Source: Planctomycetota bacterium (GTDB lineage Bacteria; Planctomycetota; UBA8742; JACQVU01). From it: a DNA stretch of 14,582 bases. This document shows positions 7,710 through 14,241 of the stretch, in pieces. A program made the translations under genes and the position numbers. The notes below the pieces were generated by a model, which searched no databases, was not told where the DNA came from, and was given only the letters and a program-made list of their open reading frames with translations. Every line of letters begins with the position of its first letter. The first letter of the stretch is position 1. The stretch is from NCBI GenBank assembly GCA_016209585.1, contig JACQVU010000366.1, positions 1 to 14,582 on the forward strand, in the 5' to 3' direction.

Positions 7710-7717
7710 CGGGGTTA

Positions 7718-7745
7718 GTCGCCAGTTGTCAGTTGCCAGTTGTCA
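7718..7745. repeat. GTYGYCA heptamer array (copy B)
   Basis: Four heptamers in phase on the plus strand: GTCGCCA (7718-7724), GTTGTCA (7725-7731), GTTGCCA (7732-7738), GTTGTCA (7739-7745). All differences are C/T transitions at positions 3 and 5. It fills nearly half of the 64-bp gap between the metalloprotease stop and the HEAT gene start. Confidence 0.85.
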
Positions 7746-7773
7746 GCCGCGCCGTGAGATTGTCGGCGGGCTG

Positions 7774-10700
7774 TCACCTGCCGGGGCCGGGCATGTTCTG
7801 TTGCAACTGGTTCCAGGAGCCGTCGTCGAAGATGTACTTGAGGCCGGGGATGTTGATGAGGCCGGCCGCATGCATGATGTACCGTTCCTTCTGGGGATTC
7901 GGCGTGTTCTGGGAGTAATGCTGAAGGCCGAGCGAGTGGCCGATCTCATGGCCCAGCACCGACGAGATGTGGCGGCCGAACTCATCCGGCGTGCGCGGCA
8001 GGTTGGGGCTGCCACGGAAGAAGTCGGCGAAGAGGTTGGCGAAGCAGCCGAGTTGGTCGCCGCCCATGTACGGAGAGGCGCCGCAGTTGCACTCTTCCTT
8101 GGGGTTGGAGGTGGAATCGAAAAAGGCCCGGCCCACCGCCCCGCCCTGGTCCGGCACCTTCGACATCACCATGCGGTTGTAGTCGCCCTTCGTGAAGTTC
8201 AGCGTCGAAGCGCCCGCCGACGGCGACTTGCCGGCGGTCGGTTTCGTGCCGGTGAACGAGACCTTCACGGCGTCAGCCGTCGCGCCGGCCGGGTCGTTGC
8301 GGTACCAGGTGCGCACGTATTCCAGGGTCTTGTTCTTGCAGGCGGTGATGTCGGCCTGGGTGAAGCCGGCCTGCAAGACGGCTTCGTCGAAGTCCGCCTG
8401 GCCGTTGTTGTCGTTGTCGAAGGTGAAGTCCACGTACCAGATGTCGGTGCCCGCGATGGCCCCGCCGGTGTCGCCCGTTGTGCCGGGGCTGGGCGGCACG
8501 ACGGGGGTCGTGCCGTTCTCCACCGTGAAGGTGCATGAAATCTTGGCGAACCCCTGCACGTTCGTGCCCGAGGGCGCGTCGAAGGGGATGATGCGCAGCG
8601 CCACGGTGCTGGAGAGGCCCGCCACGTCCTTGGCCGAGTCCCAGTTCCAGGTGTGCGCGGTTCCGCCGGCGGAGGTGGCCAGGTTGGTCTCGCCGTCGCC
8701 GGCGCCGGCCTTGACGGTGGCGCGCGCGAACGACGAGCCGCCGTCCACGGAATAGTACACCTCGACCGAGGCCGTGTTGCTCTCCGGGTCGCTGATCTTG
8801 TAGGAGACCAGGTAATCCCCGGCCACCTTGGCCGCGGGGCAGGTGATCTCCGTGACCGTCGGAGGCGTGTTGGGCACGGGAACCTGCGTGTTGTCGACCA
8901 CGAACACCGCGCTCTCGCCGGTGGTTCCCAGCACGCCGGTGTTGCCGTCGGTCGGGATGACGCGGAACTTCACGTTCGTCTCCCGTTTCCGCTGGATGTC
9001 CACAGCGGAGTTCCAGACGAAGAGGTGCGGCACCGCCGTCGCCTGGGCAATGAGTTGGGTGGCGCCCTCGCCGCCCCACCCGGCCGTGCACTGCGAAAAG
9101 GTGGCTTGGGCGCCGCCCTGCGTTGAGAACTCCACCCGGACGTTCGCCAGGTCGCCGTCCTTGTCGGTCAGCGAGTAGATCAGCGACACCCGGTCGCCCG
9201 TCTGCTCGCCCTGCGGCGTCTCCGCCACCGCCACCGGCGGGCTGTTCGACAGGCTGGGCGAATTGTTCACCACGAACGGGTCGCTGGGCGTCGCCGTGGG
9301 CGTTCCCGTCCGGCCGTCGCTGGGCGTGACGCGCAGCCGGGCGTTCGTGACGAAGGTGTTACGGATGTCGGCCGACGACTTCCACGAATACTCGTGATCC
9401 CGCCCGGTGGGAGAAGTCACCAGATTCACCCGCCCGTCACCGCCCGCGCCGTCGGTGCAGGCCAGCCAGGTCTTGGCGTCGTCGATCGAGTATTCCGGCG
9501 TGATGCCGCAGGGGTCCGAGTTCGGATCGCTGAGCGTGTACTTAATGATGGCCGCGTCGCCGCTCACCGTCGTTCCCGGCGTCTTCACCACGGCCGTGGG
9601 CGGGCCGTTGCTCAACGCCAGCGTCACCGCCGCCGTCAACTGCGCCTGTAACCCGCTGGTGGGGTTGGTCACGGTCACCGTGTGCGTTCCCGCGCCCGCC
9701 TTCGGCCCGGTGAAGGTGATGGTCTGCGGCGTGGCGGCGGTGTTGACCGTCGCTCCGGTGGCCGCGACGCCCCCGACCTTGACCGTCGAGCCGGCCTCGA
9801 AGTTCGAGCCGCTGATCGTGAAACTCGTGCCCCCGTCGGCGTCGCCGGTGGTGGGCGTGACCCCCGTGGGCTGCGGCGGGCTGGGCGCGGCCACCGGCAG
9901 GCCGCTGACCGCCGTCTCCAGCGCGTTGGTGTCGGTGCCGCTGGCGCCCGATCGGTTGTTGACGCCGCTGGCGAACTGGTCTATGGCCGCCGCCAGGTCC
10001 GCCCGCGCCGACGTGGCCGAGAGCGTGGCGCCCGACGTGCCGATGGCCACCGCCGTGCCGCCCGTGCCCAGGCCGTCGAGCCGCCCATCGGCCGACAGGT
10101 CGGCCGACCACGCCGCCGCCATGTGCATGCTGGTGGCGTTCTTGGCCTTGGCCTCCTGCGAGATGCCGGCGAGCACGAAGCCGTTCTTCACCTGCGCGTC
10201 GTTCACGTCGATGTTCGCTATCGCCTTCGTCACGTCGCGCGGCTGATTGGTGGCGATCGCCTCCACCCCGAACAGGTCGCCCACCATCCGGTTCGCGTTG
10301 GTGATGAGCAGGTCGAGCGGCAAGGTCGCCGACGGCGTCTTTGAGAGCACGTAGTTCGCGGCGATGGTGGTGATGGGGGTGCAGGCCAGCCCCCGGTACG
10401 AGGCCAGCCCGGAGGGGAGAACCAGCCGCAGGGGGTTCGATGCCTCGACGAGCACCGGGTCCTTCAGGTTGCCGGCCTCTTCCAGGTAGGAGCCGCTTGA
10501 AACCTCGATGAGCAGCGCCATCGTCAGTTTCGACTGCTCGATGTTGATGTCGAAAAGACCGTCGGCGGAAGTGGTGGCCTTGCCGATCTCCGTCGTCTCT
10601 CGCTGGCCGTTGGCGGCCAGGCGATAGACCTTCACCGCCCCCGCCCCCACCGGGCCGCCGTAGGCCAAGCCGGCCACCGCACCGGTGGAGCCGCCGGACG

Positions 10701-10809
10701 CCGGGGAGAGCGACGAAGAGCCTCCCCCGCCCCCGCCGCACGCCCAGGCGAAGAGCGCGACGAGGAAGAGGCCGACCACGAGTGGGGGGACGCTCGCGCG
10801 ATGGGACAT
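7774..10809 (-). CDS. Surface lipoprotein with IPT/TIG domain, three Ig-like repeats and a C-terminal metzincin-type zinc protease domain
   Basis: Predicted 1011-aa envelope-anchored or surface protein. The N-terminus MSHRASVPP plus a hydrophobic stretch ends in a lipobox (LFAWAC, C24), followed by a Gly/Ser linker. Residues about 43-130 resemble a carboxypeptidase-regulatory or transthyretin-like fold, about 140-300 is helical and unassigned, and about 312-396 is an IPT/TIG domain. Three diverged Ig-like repeats follow (about 402-516, 523-640, 648-765), each with a Y-S-(I/L/V)-D start, a W-(N/K)-S-x-x-D(I/V) centre and an R-(V/I)-x-P-x-D end. D798-x-D-x-N-G-x-x-D-x-x-E809 fits an EF-hand-type calcium loop. 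The protease core is HEIGHSLGLQH (954-964), the full HExxHxxGxxH zinc site, followed by a candidate Met-turn at YIMHA (M979). The start is set by the lipobox; the ribosome site GGAGGG is only 2-3 nt away, unusually close. The substrate is unknown. Confidence 0.88.
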   Translation of the reverse strand: MSHRASVPPLVVGLFLVALFAWACGGGGGGSSSLSPASGGSTGAVAGLAYGGPVGAGAVKVYRLAANGQRETTEIGKATTSADGLFDINIEQSKLTMALLIEVSSGSYLEEAGNLKDPVLVEASNPLRLVLPSGLASYRGLACTPITTIAANYVLSKTPSATLPLDLLITNANRMVGDLFGVEAIATNQPRDVTKAIANIDVNDAQVKNGFVLAGISQEAKAKNATSMHMAAAWSADLSADGRLDGLGTGGTAVAIGTSGATLSATSARADLAAAIDQFASGVNNRSGASGTDTNALETAVSGLPVAAPSPPQPTGVTPTTGDADGGTSFTISGSNFEAGSTVKVGGVAATGATVNTAATPQTITFTGPKAGAGTHTVTVTNPTSGLQAQLTAAVTLALSNGPPTAVVKTPGTTVSGDAAIIKYTLSDPNSDPCGITPEYSIDDAKTWLACTDGAGGDGRVNLVTSPTGRDHEYSWKSSADIRNTFVTNARLRVTPSDGRTGTPTATPSDPFVVNNSPSLSNSPPVAVAETPQGEQTGDRVSLIYSLTDKDGDLANVRVEFSTQGGAQATFSQCTAGWGGEGATQLIAQATAVPHLFVWNSAVDIQRKRETNVKFRVIPTDGNTGVLGTTGESAVFVVDNTQVPVPNTPPTVTEITCPAAKVAGDYLVSYKISDPESNTASVEVYYSVDGGSSFARATVKAGAGDGETNLATSAGGTAHTWNWDSAKDVAGLSSTVALRIIPFDAPSGTNVQGFAKISCTFTVENGTTPVVPPSPGTTGDTGGAIAGTDIWYVDFTFDNDNNGQADFDEAVLQAGFTQADITACKNKTLEYVRTWYRNDPAGATADAVKVSFTGTKPTAGKSPSAGASTLNFTKGDYNRMVMSKVPDQGGAVGRAFFDSTSNPKEECNCGASPYMGGDQLGCFANLFADFFRGSPNLPRTPDEFGRHISSVLGHEIGHSLGLQHYSQNTPNPQKERYIMHAAGLINIPGLKYIFDDGSWNQLQQNMPGPGR

Positions 10810-10843
10810 GACCCTCCGATCCTTTCCCGCGACGACCGGGAAT

Positions 10844-10872
10844 AGGATACCAAGCCCCCGGCCGACCGCAAA
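10844..10872 (-). promoter_or_regulatory. Weak candidate promoter for the metalloprotease lipoprotein gene
   Basis: On the minus strand TTTGCG (10867-10872) is separated by 17 nt from TATCCT (10844-10849), which would start transcription about 30 nt before the ATG at 10809. The -10 matches 4 of 6 and the -35 only 3 of 6 sigma-70 consensus bases, so this may be chance. The whole divergent gap 10810-11088 otherwise shows only GC-rich sequence, with no convincing plus-strand promoter. Confidence 0.25.
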
Positions 10873-11088
10873 GAGCATCACCGCCGGCGCGGATCTCGCC
10901 GCTGGACGCTCCGTGGGATACACTGGGCGACGTGCCGGCCACCATGCCCGCGGCTGGCCGCGTCATCCAACTGGCCGCGGCGGCTGGGCAGGAGCCGGGA
11001 GCGTCGGCGACCGGCCTTGGAGTGAGGGGGCGTGCTCCCGCTCTTTCCGCGTGGGCTGGCCCGCGCCGGCCCTGAAGGAGAACCATGC

Positions 11089-11313
11089 ATGCCGCTTTAC
11101 GAGTACGTCTGTCTGGACTGCCAGACGCCTTTTGAAGCCCTCGTCGTCGGCGACGCCAAGCCCGAATGCCCGCGCTGCAAGAGCCGGCGGCTGGAGAAAC
11201 AGTTCTCCACCTTCGCCGTGAACGCCAGGGCCGGGGCGAAGGCTCCGCCGCGGCCGGGTCCCTGCCGCACGTGTGGCGACCCGCGCGGGCCGGGGGCCTG
11301 CTCCCTGGGTTGA
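11089..11313 (+). CDS. FmdB-family zinc-ribbon protein
   Basis: Predicted 74-aa small protein with the family opening MPLYEYVCLDCQTPFEAL. A zinc ribbon is formed by C8-x-x-C11 and C27-x-x-C30 (CPRCKSRRLEKQFS). A second Cys group follows at the end (C59-x-x-C62 and C71 in the GDPRGPGACS motif), as seen in many family members. The family takes its name from a putative regulator of the formamide/amide operon in Methylophilus, but the function of most members is unknown, so the regulatory label should not be transferred. The ATG at 11089 is favoured by AGGAG at 11076-11080 (8-nt spacing) and by the MPLYEY start; the frame opens further upstream to 11032 without support. The next gene starts 4 nt after its stop, suggesting coupled translation. 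Confidence 0.92.
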   Translation: MPLYEYVCLDCQTPFEALVVGDAKPECPRCKSRRLEKQFSTFAVNARAGAKAPPRPGPCRTCGDPRGPGACSLG

Positions 11314-11317
11314 CGCG

Positions 11318-12418
11318 GTGAAACGCCTGCTCCTCGCCGCGCTGCTCCTCGCCGCCCTGCTCGGTGGTGGCGGATATTGGCACTATCGCGCGCATCGCTG
11401 GTCCACGGCGCACGGCAGCACGGTGTGCGCGCTGCGGAACGGCGACCTGGTCGCCGCCTGGTACACGGGGTTCGACGAGCGCTGCGCCGACGTGGCCATC
11501 GTGCTCGCCCGCCTGCCCGCCGGCGCCGCGGAATGGGAGCCGCCCCGCGTCGTGGCTGACACCCCCGACCGCAGCGAGGGCAACCCGGTGCTGTGGGAGG
11601 ACGCGCATGGCCGCCTGCATCTCTGGTTCGCCACCATCGAGGAAAACACCTGGTACTACTTCGGCGAGTCCTGGGAAGCGGCGATCCTGAAACACCAGAC
11701 CTCCGACGACGGCGGCAAGACCTGGAGCGAACCGGCCGTCTTTCGCCGGGAGCGTGGGGCGCTGCTGCGGAACAAGCCGGTGAGCGTCGGTCCGCGGGCG
11801 CCGGAAGAGCGCCGCGAAGCGGTCATTCTGCCGGCCTACGACGAGCGGGCGGGGCGGAGTTTCTTTTATCATTCCGGCGATGGCGGCCTGACGTGGGCGG
11901 AGGGCGCCGCCCGCGTCACGAGCGAGCCGTGCGGCAACATCCAGCCGGCGGTGGTGGAACTGAAGAACGGCGACCTGGTGGCCTGGATGCGGAACTTCGG
12001 CGGGGGCGGCGTTTTGTGGGAGTCGCGCTCCACGGACGGCGGCGTCAGTTGGTCCGCGCCGGCGAAGGGGCGCGGGATTCCGAACCCGAACGCGGCGGTC
12101 GACGCGCTGCGCCTGGCCTCGGGGGCGATAGCCCTTTTGTACAACGACTCCGCCGTCGAGGGAGCGCGGACGCCGCTCACCGTCGGCCTCTCCGACGACG
12201 ACGGCGCGACCTTCGCGGTGAAACGGAACCTGGTGGAGGAATCCGGCGAGTTTTCGTACCCCTCGATCTCCCAGGGCGGCGACGGCCGGCTGCACGTCAC
12301 CTTCACCTGGCGGCGCGAGGCGATTTGCCACATGGCGTTCACCGAAGCCTGGGTGCGCGGCCGGCCCGGGGCGGCGGAGCCGGCGAAGCGGATGTTGCGA
12401 TACGCTCCCGATCCCTGA
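11318..12418 (+). CDS. Predicted neuraminidase/sialidase-like BNR-repeat protein (COG4692 type)
   Basis: Predicted 366-aa six-bladed beta-propeller with an N-terminal signal or anchor (MKRLLLAALLLAALLGGGGYW), so it acts outside the cytoplasm. Four Asp-boxes S-x-D-x-G-x-(T/S)-(W/F) are visible at 129-136, 186-193, 238-245 and 292-299. Family landmarks include HGSTVCALRNGDLVAAWYTG (32-51), GNPVLWEDAHGRLHLWF (88-104), RNKPV (151-155), GNIQPAVVELKNGDL (206-220), IPNPNAAVDALRL (254-266), YNDS (275-278) and FSYPSISQGGDGRLHVTFTWRR (312-333). These fit the BNR_2 predicted neuraminidases. The real substrate may be another glycan, as few of these have been assayed and no sialic-acid genes are nearby. 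The GTG at 11318 is chosen because it begins the signal sequence and lies 4 nt behind the FmdB-family stop; an alternative GTG at 11273 would overlap that gene. No strong ribosome site is present, consistent with coupling. Confidence 0.85.
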   Translation: MKRLLLAALLLAALLGGGGYWHYRAHRWSTAHGSTVCALRNGDLVAAWYTGFDERCADVAIVLARLPAGAAEWEPPRVVADTPDRSEGNPVLWEDAHGRLHLWFATIEENTWYYFGESWEAAILKHQTSDDGGKTWSEPAVFRRERGALLRNKPVSVGPRAPEERREAVILPAYDERAGRSFFYHSGDGGLTWAEGAARVTSEPCGNIQPAVVELKNGDLVAWMRNFGGGGVLWESRSTDGGVSWSAPAKGRGIPNPNAAVDALRLASGAIALLYNDSAVEGARTPLTVGLSDDDGATFAVKRNLVEESGEFSYPSISQGGDGRLHVTFTWRREAICHMAFTEAWVRGRPGAAEPAKRMLRYAPDP

Positions 12419-12447
12419 CCCCCGCCCCCCCGCGGTGAAACCCGCGT

Positions 12448-12476
12448 TTGACTCCGGGGCGCTGGCGGGGTATCGT
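12448..12476 (+). promoter_or_regulatory. Sigma-70-type promoter for the membrane-protein gene at 12518
   Basis: TTGACT (12448-12453, 5 of 6 consensus) and TATCGT (12471-12476, 4 of 6) are separated by exactly 17 nt in the 99-bp gap after the neuraminidase gene. Transcription would start near 12483, leaving a leader of about 35 nt with AAGGA at 12506-12510, 7 nt before the GTG. This marks a new transcription unit. Confidence 0.55.
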
Positions 12477-12517
12477 ACGATTCGACGCTCGCGGCCGCGG
12501 GCGGGAAGGAAGATCAC

Positions 12518-13762
12518 GTGGACCGCGCCGAACGCAAGCGAACGCGCCGGATCGCGGCGGACGCCGAGCGGTGGGAAGGCTTGCTCTGGCGATACGTTCG
12601 CGGCGGCGCCTACCGCAACGATCGCCTCCCGGAAGCGCGCCGGCCGGTGTGGGACTACTTCTACTACTACCTCTATCCCACCGCCGCGGCGCTGCCGCAC
12701 CACCAGGAGGCCACGAAACTGCAAGTGCGCGTCTCCCGCATGGGTCTCGCGGCTCTGGCCTTCGTCTTGCTCGCCCTCGCCATGTGGCTGGCCGACGCCC
12801 GTCCGGTCGGGGCCACGTTCGGTGTCGTCGCGCTCGCGTTCCTGGGCTGGATGGCCTTCGACCAGCGGCGCGCGCGGGGGCTGCGCGCCGAACTGGCCGG
12901 CATCCTGCGATGCGTGCCGCCGTCGCCGACCGACCAGGAGATCGAAGGCGTCCTGCGCCGCGACATCGACATGCTCACGTCGCTGGCGCTGGAGCGCGTC
13001 GACCTCTCCCGCGCCGAACTCCTGGAGCCGCCCATCGTCATCTCCTCCGCCGCCGTGCTGCAGCAGGAAGACCTCCTGGGCGTGCAGACCGGCGACCTGA
13101 AGGCCGTGATGCAGGTGATGCGGGCGGGCGCCGGCGACGGCCGCATCCGCTTCGCGGCCTGCTACTACCAGTTCATTTTCATCACGCCCGAACAACTCTC
13201 CACCTTCGCCTGCCTCTACGACCACATCGGCGGCAAGGCCGATAGCGAGATCACGCGGGAGTTCTTCCTGGCCGACGTGGTGTCGGCCACCACCACGCCC
13301 GAGAAGTCCACGGCCAAACTGTGCGACGGCGCGGCCCTCGCCTGGACCACCACCTTCCAACTCACCGTGGCCAGCGGCGACTCGGCCCGCATGACGCTGC
13401 TCGACGGCGCCGCGGCCGCCAAGATCGTCGCCGCCTTCACCGCCGTCTTCGCGCCCGAGTACCACGCCCGCGGCATCCGCTTTCCCGCCAGCCTCACCGT
13501 GGTGGAGAGCGAGGCGGAGCGCGCCATTCACGCCATCCGCAGCCACCTGCGGCGCAAGCGCGGCGCATCCCAACCATTGCTGGAGCCGGTCGCGGGAGAC
13601 CCCGCCGTGGCCGCGGCGGAGACGCCGGTTCGTAGTGCGCCCGTGAGGGCGTCAGAAAGCGGACCGCCTCACGGCGGAACTACGAGCGGCGGCGCGCCAG
13701 CCGCGGCGGAGACGCCCGCCGGCGCGAGCGCGAGCGCGGGCGCGGCCGCGACGGGGGCTTGA
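12518..13762 (+). CDS. Unrecognised membrane protein with two N-terminal transmembrane helices
   Basis: Predicted 414 aa; I do not recognise a family. Residues 1-70 are charged and aromatic (WDYFYYYLYPTAAALPHH at about 45-62). Two adjacent hydrophobic helices lie at about 75-92 and 99-114, joined by a short loop, giving a hairpin with both ends probably cytoplasmic. Residues about 120-345 are a mixed alpha/beta soluble domain with strands such as RIRFAACYYQFIFITPEQLSTF (about 209-230) and LAWTTTFQLTVASGDSARMTLLDG (about 274-297), the latter recalling a PH-like or sensor-type beta sheet, which is inference only. From about 350 the protein is a low-complexity Ala/Pro/Ser/Gly tail that includes an REP-like DNA element read in frame. 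The GTG start has AAGGA 7 nt upstream and a promoter before it. The next gene begins 3 nt after the stop. Confidence 0.75.
   Translation: MDRAERKRTRRIAADAERWEGLLWRYVRGGAYRNDRLPEARRPVWDYFYYYLYPTAAALPHHQEATKLQVRVSRMGLAALAFVLLALAMWLADARPVGATFGVVALAFLGWMAFDQRRARGLRAELAGILRCVPPSPTDQEIEGVLRRDIDMLTSLALERVDLSRAELLEPPIVISSAAVLQQEDLLGVQTGDLKAVMQVMRAGAGDGRIRFAACYYQFIFITPEQLSTFACLYDHIGGKADSEITREFFLADVVSATTTPEKSTAKLCDGAALAWTTTFQLTVASGDSARMTLLDGAAAAKIVAAFTAVFAPEYHARGIRFPASLTVVESEAERAIHAIRSHLRRKRGASQPLLEPVAGDPAVAAAETPVRSAPVRASESGPPHGGTTSGGAPAAAETPAGASASAGAAATGA
13610..13716 (+). repeat. 17-bp direct repeat flanking the REP-like doublet
   Basis: The 17-mer at 13610-13626 (GCCGCGGCGGAGACGCC) recurs exactly at 13700-13716, 90 bp later, so both copies are read in the same frame and encode AAAETP. 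Together they bracket the hairpin doublet. This could be an in-frame duplication of the alanine-rich tail or the footprint of an insertion. Confidence 0.8.
13632..13683. repeat. REP-like inverted doublet (BIME-like), GTAG-tagged
   Basis: Two head-to-head units lie in inverted orientation. The left unit has GTAG (13632-13635) then a hairpin CGCCC-GTGA-GGGCG (13638-13651). The right unit, read on the minus strand, has GTAG (13680-13683) then CCGCC-GTGA-GGCGG (13664-13677). The extended 23-nt arms agree at 18 of 23 positions, and four of the five differences are two compensatory base-pair swaps that keep each stem perfect. REP elements mobilised by RAYT (TnpA-REP) transposases characteristically carry a GTAG or GGAG tag 5' of an imperfect palindrome, and often occur as inverted pairs. 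Here the pair lies inside the 3' coding tail of the upstream-promoted membrane protein (residues about 372-389), without breaking the frame. Confidence 0.72.
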
Positions 13763-13765
13763 CTC

Positions 13766-14176
13766 ATGGACAACGCCAGCGGCGATCTTCGCGTGCCCCG
13801 CCCGGCCGGGCTTGGTCCGCGTCCGGCGCAGGCGGCCGGCTGGCGCGTCCGGCCCCGCGACGAGGGCCGGCGCGAGCAGCAGGGGCGTCAGCCGGAGCGG
13901 GAGGAGCGCCGCGAGTTGACGGAGCAGGAGCGCGTGGAACTGGGCCTGGCCATCGACCGCATCAACGGGGCGCTGGAGAAGAGCGGCCGGAACCAGCGCG
14001 TCCGTCTCCAATCCGCCGAGGGCGGAGAGATCCTGGTGATTGAGAACCTGGCCGACGGTTCCACCACCAAGGCGTTCGGGAATCGGGTGATTTGCGCCAT
14101 CGATCCCACGTTCATCCAGAATTGGCTCAACCGTCTGGAGCGCGGGGAGGGGCTGATCGTTGACCGCGAAGCCTGA
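13766..14176 (+). CDS. Small unrecognised protein in the same unit as the membrane protein
   Basis: Predicted 136 aa with no family I can name. Residues 1-50 are disordered and rich in Arg, Pro, Gln and Glu. Residues about 51-74 form a charged helix (LTEQERVELGLAIDRINGALEKSG). Residues about 75-108 look like three beta strands (QRVRLQS, EILVIENL, TKAFGNRVI). A helix about 114-126 (PTFIQNWLNRLERG) follows, ending IVDREA. The helix-then-beta-hairpin layout faintly recalls FlaG-like proteins, but the characteristic ending is missing and no flagellar gene is nearby, so I do not make that call. The ATG at 13766 lies 3 nt after the previous stop, with only a G-run about 8-12 nt upstream as a possible ribosome site; coupling to the preceding gene is likely. 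A second heptamer-rich gap separates it from HU. Confidence 0.7.
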   Translation: MDNASGDLRVPRPAGLGPRPAQAAGWRVRPRDEGRREQQGRQPEREERRELTEQERVELGLAIDRINGALEKSGRNQRVRLQSAEGGEILVIENLADGSTTKAFGNRVICAIDPTFIQNWLNRLERGEGLIVDREA

Positions 14177-14189
14177 CAGCCTGAGGCGA

Positions 14190-14224
14190 GTTGTCAGTCG
14201 TCAGTTGTCAGTCGTCAGTTGTCA
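14190..14224. repeat. GTYGYCA heptamer array (copy C) in the HU leader
   Basis: Five heptamers alternate strictly: GTTGTCA (14190-14196), GTCGTCA (14197-14203), GTTGTCA (14204-14210), GTCGTCA (14211-14217), GTTGTCA (14218-14224), making a 14-bp higher-order unit. The array ends 5 nt before the AGGAG ribosome site of the HU gene and fills over half of the 65-bp gap. Confidence 0.88.
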
Positions 14225-14241
14225 GCACCAGGAGAACCACC

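Noticed and set aside
4983..7718. A 911-codon open frame on the plus strand.
   Set aside because: It runs antisense through two well-supported minus-strand genes and the gap between them. Its product is low-complexity Arg/Pro/Gly/His-rich with no recognisable domain, as expected for a shadow frame in high-GC DNA.
12431..12449. Possible terminator after the neuraminidase gene (CGCGG-TGAAAC-CCGCG then TTT).
   Set aside because: The stem is only 5 bp and the T-run three bases long, and it overlaps the -35 region of the next promoter; too weak to call.
9542..13573. A 1343-codon open frame on the minus strand.
   Set aside because: It lies antisense to the FmdB-family, neuraminidase and membrane-protein genes and out of frame with the metalloprotease gene; composition is shadow-like with no domain.
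13766..14176. FlaG-like flagellar protein as an identity for the small protein.
   Set aside because: Only the general helix plus beta-hairpin layout fits; the typical FlaG ending is absent and there are no flagellar neighbours.
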